A stretch of DNA of 64,000 bases. Source: Cryptomeria japonica. Taxonomy: Eukaryota; Streptophyta; Pinopsida; Cupressales; Cupressaceae. Under the pieces are notes generated by a model that was not told the origin of the DNA, ran no database searches, and was given only the letters and a program-made list of their open reading frames with translations. The stretch covers positions 306,692,664 through 306,756,663 of the forward strand of contig NC_081414.1 in assembly GCF_030272615.1 (NCBI RefSeq), read 5' to 3'. The translations under genes and the position numbers were made by a program. Shown piece by piece: positions 60,628-64,000 of the stretch. The number at the start of each line of letters is the position of its first letter. Within the stretch, counting starts at the first letter, position 1.

Positions 60628-61254
60628 AGATGAGTTTTCTTTGACCTTTCTTCTTGTAATAATTCATGCATCCTTATCTCCTATGATCTACTTAGGATGA
60701 TGATTCAGCTTGACATACTGAGGAATGGTCTTGATAGATTCCTCTTGCTTTTCTTCTTCATCCTCATCTCCATCAGTATCAACATCTACATCTACTGATG
60801 TAGGAACATTGTTACTGGTACTTGGTTGACTGACAACCGGTTCATTTACCGCTTGCTCACTGTCGGTTTCCTTAGTTTTCTTAGAGGTATCATCAACTCT
60901 TACATTGATGCTCTCCATAATTCTCTGAGTCCTATTATTGAAACACTTGAGATCTTTGCTCTTGGTGAAATACCCTAGGAATATTCCCTCATCATATTTT
61001 GCATCAAATTTGTTCTAGTGTTCACTCTTCTTGATGTAACATTTGCTACCAAATACTCTAAAGTAGCTAACCATAGGTGTCTTACCGGTCCAATACTCAT
61101 AAGGAGTTTTATCCTTACCTTTCTTAATGAGTACCCAGTTCATTGTGTAGACTGCAATGCTCACCGCTTCTCTCCAAAAGGTGTGAGCAACTTTTCCTTG
61201 AATCAACATAGTTCTAGCTGCTTCAACCACAGTCTGGTTATTCCTCTCTGCTAG
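60628..61254 (-). pseudogene. C4 integrase C-terminal part
   Basis: ERNNQT with the catalytic Glu reads from about 61250. ARTMLIQGKVAHTFWREAVS, KTPYEYWTGKTPMVSYFRVF and a stop near 61015 follow. A Thr/Asp/Glu-rich linker (60918-60688) ends IKTIPQYVKLNHHPK. Confidence 0.84.
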
Positions 61255-62160
61255 GCCATTCTGTTGTGGAGTTCGGGGGCAGATAGTTGCCTCTTGATGC
61301 CATGTTCTTCATAGTACTTGTTGAATTCACCGAAAGTGAATTCCCCTCCTTGATCAGTTCTTAGGCACTTTATCTTTTTACCGCTTTCCTTCTCCACTAA
61401 TGCTTTGAAAGCTTTAAACTTTACAAATGCTTTAGACTTATCTTTCAAGAATGTGACCCACATCATTCTTGAGTAGTCATCAGTGGGAATCATGAAGTAC
61501 CTATCACCCTGTACACTCCTAGTTTTCATAGGACCACACAAATCAATATGTACAAGATCAAGCAAATTGTCAGTAGTGAAAGGTTTGCCTTTAAAGGTTG
61601 AGGAAGACATTTTACGCAATTGATACTCTCTGCACAAGGTATTATCCAGTTTTCTTAGCACCAACAACCCTCTAACTGCCTTGATCTTACTGGCCTTCAC
61701 AATGTTATCAAAGTTTACATGATAGAGTCTCCTATGCCATATCCAGCTATCATCAAATTTATCCATAAGAAATTTACTTATATTTACATTCAGCTGAAAT
61801 AGGTTACCTTTGGTCTGCATGCTGGTGGCCACCAATTCACCATTCTTTCCTTTGATTCTACACACTCCAGTCTTGAATTCCAGAGTGAGACCACTATCAT
61901 TCAACTGGGCAACACTCAAAAGGTTGTGTCTAAGACCATCAACCCAATACATATTATAAGCACTACTCTTTCCATTCAGAGAGATGGACCCTCTGCCTTT
62001 GACCATACATGGTGCATCATTACCAAAGCAAACCACACCACCATCATACTCTTCCAAGGATAGAAACTTGCTCCAGTCACCAGTCATATGGTGAGAACAA
62101 CCACTGTCAATAATCCACTCATTGGAATTATCAAAGTGGGAGACAAGAGCCTTCTTGTTT
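61251..62160 (-). pseudogene. C4 protease and integrase N-terminal part
   Basis: WIIDSGCSHHMTGDWSKF, with the protease active site intact, starts just above 62087. LSVAQLNDSGLTLEF follows. The zinc part is WHRRLYHVNFDN ... LCREYQL, where the last Cys is Tyr. VHIDLCGP and LRTDQGGEF keep both Asp residues. A one-base frameshift near 61275 separates the Glu. Confidence 0.87.
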
Positions 62161-63154
62161 ACACATCTTCCTTGACAACAACAAACACAATATCTTCATT
62201 TTCTTCATCTTCTGATTCCTCATCTGTGACACCTTCATCAACTACCACAAAATAGTTTCTCCGATTTCATCCTTTGAATTTCTTGAACCTTTTCAATTTG
62301 TCCTTGTTATCGCCATTAGGATAGTTTACAACAATATGTCATATCCGATTACAAGAAAAGAATTTCAAAGGGAGCTTACCTCTATATTTACCGGTTCCTT
62401 TAGGAAGTTTCCTAACAAGAAGAGCTTCAAATGCCATCAGAATCTCCTCATTATCCATTTCTCTGCTCTATCTTGGTTCACTACTAGTGCTAGCTTCTTT
62501 TCCTTTTCTGGATAGTACAACAGAAGCTTTAAAAGTTGATTCAGTCTTTTGAACACTGCCATCAAAATTATTTAGCTCATAGGCTGTCAACTTTGCAATG
62601 ATGGAGTCTAAGGATACCTTATTTTTGTCTATTGATCTCAACTCCTGAATAGAAGCAACCCTTATTGCATAGACTGGTAATAAGGATCTCAGGACTTTGC
62701 TTACCACAGTGGAATCTTCCATTTTACCACCTGCACTCTTGATATCTCCAACAACAATTTTGATTCTTATTCCATACTGTTGAATGGTCTCACCTTCAAC
62801 CATCTGCATGTTTTCAAACTTCCCTCCAAGGCTTTCTTCCTTAGCTTGTCTTACATGCTCATCACCACCATAGATATTTTCAAGAGTATCCCATACCTCT
62901 TTGGGATTTACCTTATCTTGGACATCAATAAACGCAATGTCAGATAAACTACTAATTAGGGCTTCCATGACTTGCCCATTCTCCTGCATTTCTCTCTTTT
63001 GGTCATTGGTGAGAGTACTAGTAGGGGAAACATAGGCATTCTCAACATAGCTCCAGTTTTGAGCACCCATGCTTCTAATGTATATCTTCATTCTATCTTT
63101 CCATATACTAAAATTTTCTCTGTTGAACTTGGGACCTTCCCTCTTCATCATTAG
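62161..63154 (-). pseudogene. C4 gag
   Basis: The frame is open from MMKREGPKFNRENFSIWKD at 63151 for 227 codons, through EVWDTLENIYGGDEHVRQ and AKLTAYELNNFDG. A stop comes after SSEPR. The knuckle that follows is ruined: the first Cys is Phe and the Gly of NRIGH is a stop (about 62340). This is the best-preserved copia gag in the window. Confidence 0.88.
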
Positions 63155-63208
63155 ACTAGGATCTTTACCTCAAGCGGTTAAGCTTATAACATAGAGGACC
63201 TGGAGGAT

Positions 63209-63220
63209 GCTTTGATACCA
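63209..63220 (-). other. C4 primer-binding site
   Basis: The minus strand reads TGGTATCAAAGC, one base from the tRNA-Met PBS of C1. It is two bases from the LTR. Confidence 0.8.
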
Positions 63221-63222
63221 AT

Positions 63223-63827
63223 TGATAACTCAATGATGAATAGATAGTACCAAACCGATACTGAGAGGGGGCGATGAATCAATACAGATAAAAAAACAAT
63301 CCTAAAACTGGTTTGTCAATAGACACTGTGCATAGGCAGGTAGACAATAACTCCGGTCTGGAACAGAGTACAACCGGCAAAACCTAGAATAACTGAGACA
63401 AGTATAAACTAGTTGACACTCATCTTCTCATACAATTTAATACTTTATTTCCATTTCACCCTAGTGCATGAACAGGTAATCTACCATCAAAGATATATAT
63501 ATAAACAGCTAGATCAACATGATTCACCACTTGACAGAAAACAACATAGAATCACATGAAAAAGACATCACATATGACACACATATTTTTCACATGGAAA
63601 CCCAACTGGGAAAAACCATGGTGGGGATGAATACCCACAAGCTTGTTTTTGAAATCTTTAGAAGTCCTCTCTATTAGGAGCCTTGTTTGGTTAAAGATTG
63701 ATACAACAGGTTCTGTTAAGAACCGATCCTGTTAGGGATCACCTAGTTAAGGGATGGCTAGAATACCTGGTTAAGGGTTAAACCCTGTTAAAGGTTACCT
63801 TGATAGAGGATTTCAAGAGCTCAATGG
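63223..63827 (-). repeat. C4 5' LTR, truncated
   Basis: It is homologous to 57378-57985 and stops abruptly after TCAATGG. It carries the U5 hairpin at 63258-63285 and part of the YTAACM array (about 63652-63815). Confidence 0.9.
63258..63285 (-). other. U5 hairpin, C4 5' LTR
   Basis: On the sense strand GTATTGA pairs with TCAGTAT (two wobbles) around a C-rich loop. Confidence 0.6.
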
Positions 63828-64000
63828 TGTCATGCCAAAAATTTAGGGCAAGAACGAGATAAAAAAATTTTAAAAATCATATCTTAAGCATTAAATTTAC
63901 GAATGTGAAGAAAAACTCCAACATGTTTTGTCTTATCTATGTTGGGTTAACTTAAACCACTAACTCAAGTAATAAAAAATATTTTAAATCATATGTCGAA
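63828..64000. mobile_element. Edge of an unidentified insertion
   Basis: Sequence from TGTCATGCC onward has no match in the C4 LTR or elsewhere in the window. The TG start inside a broken LTR suggests the end of another LTR element. A deletion junction is an alternative. Confidence 0.35.

Larger units (their letters stand above)
57378..63827 (-). mobile_element. C4: Ty1/copia element of the C1 family, 5' LTR truncated
   Basis: The 3' LTR is at 57378-58833 and the partial 5' LTR at 63223-63827. PBS TGGTATCAAAGC, PPT and all coding domains are present. It is inserted in T2. Only one flank is visible, so no TSD can be tested (adjacent bases gtagt). Protein similarity to C1 is high throughout, with different inactivating lesions. 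It lies in inverse orientation to C1, about 33 kb away. Confidence 0.92.

Overview
The window is nuclear DNA of a seed plant with a large, repeat-rich genome. It is AT-rich, almost every base belongs to an LTR retrotransposon, the Ty1/copia and Ty3 clades are plant-type, and no host gene can be recognised. A conifer or other gymnosperm is plausible, but the sequence does not prove it. I see no tRNA or rRNA gene, no CRISPR array and no intact autonomous element. Every pol region carries stop codons, frameshifts or deletions.

Element names used below. T1 is an old Ty3 element of the Tat type on the minus strand (about 1319-31852). Its gag, protease, G-patch linker, RT, two RNase H domains and integrase run from high to low coordinates, and it is the host for three insertions. 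N1 (3431-13976, +) is a non-autonomous LTR element with TSD tatag. C1 (16894-24236, +) is a Ty1/copia element with TSD gtgtt. S1 (28918-30526, +) is a solo LTR of the N1 family with TSD cctgc.

C2 is a minus-strand copia element spanning 31974-53736. Its 3' LTR was split by L1 (32508-45805, -), a LARD-like element with two LTRs of about 5 kb and a non-coding 3.4-kb interior (TSD catat, one copy now gatat). Its integrase/RT linker was split by S2 (48558-49978, +), a solo copia LTR with TSD tgtag. C2's 5' LTR also serves as the 3' LTR of a second, divergent copia interior, C3 (53737-about 56690, -). C3 is fused, in open frame, to a Ty3 RT fragment, T2 (56690-57377, -). T2 in turn received copia C4 (57378-63827, -; same family as C1). 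C4's 5' LTR breaks at 63827, where an unidentified sequence starting with TG begins.

By-eye LTR comparison gives relative ages: N1 is the youngest (about 9 differences in the first 250 bases), L1 is intermediate, and C1 is older (about 15 in 120). T1 must be older than N1, C1 and S1.

The most interesting structures are not genes. (1) Arrays with a 20-21-bp period sharing a GCRCCTRTG-like motif occur in both N1 and L1, which are otherwise unrelated and both lack pol; in N1 the motif recurs inverted near the 3' end, so the two ends of the RNA could pair. (2) A covarying hairpin with a C-rich loop lies 25-35 nt from the 3' end of every copia LTR with an intact 3' end. (3) The C1/C4/S2 LTRs contain an array of about nine tiny inverted repeats with different stems around a common YTAACM centre. 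(4) N1 carries an unrecognised proline-rich ORF instead of pol.
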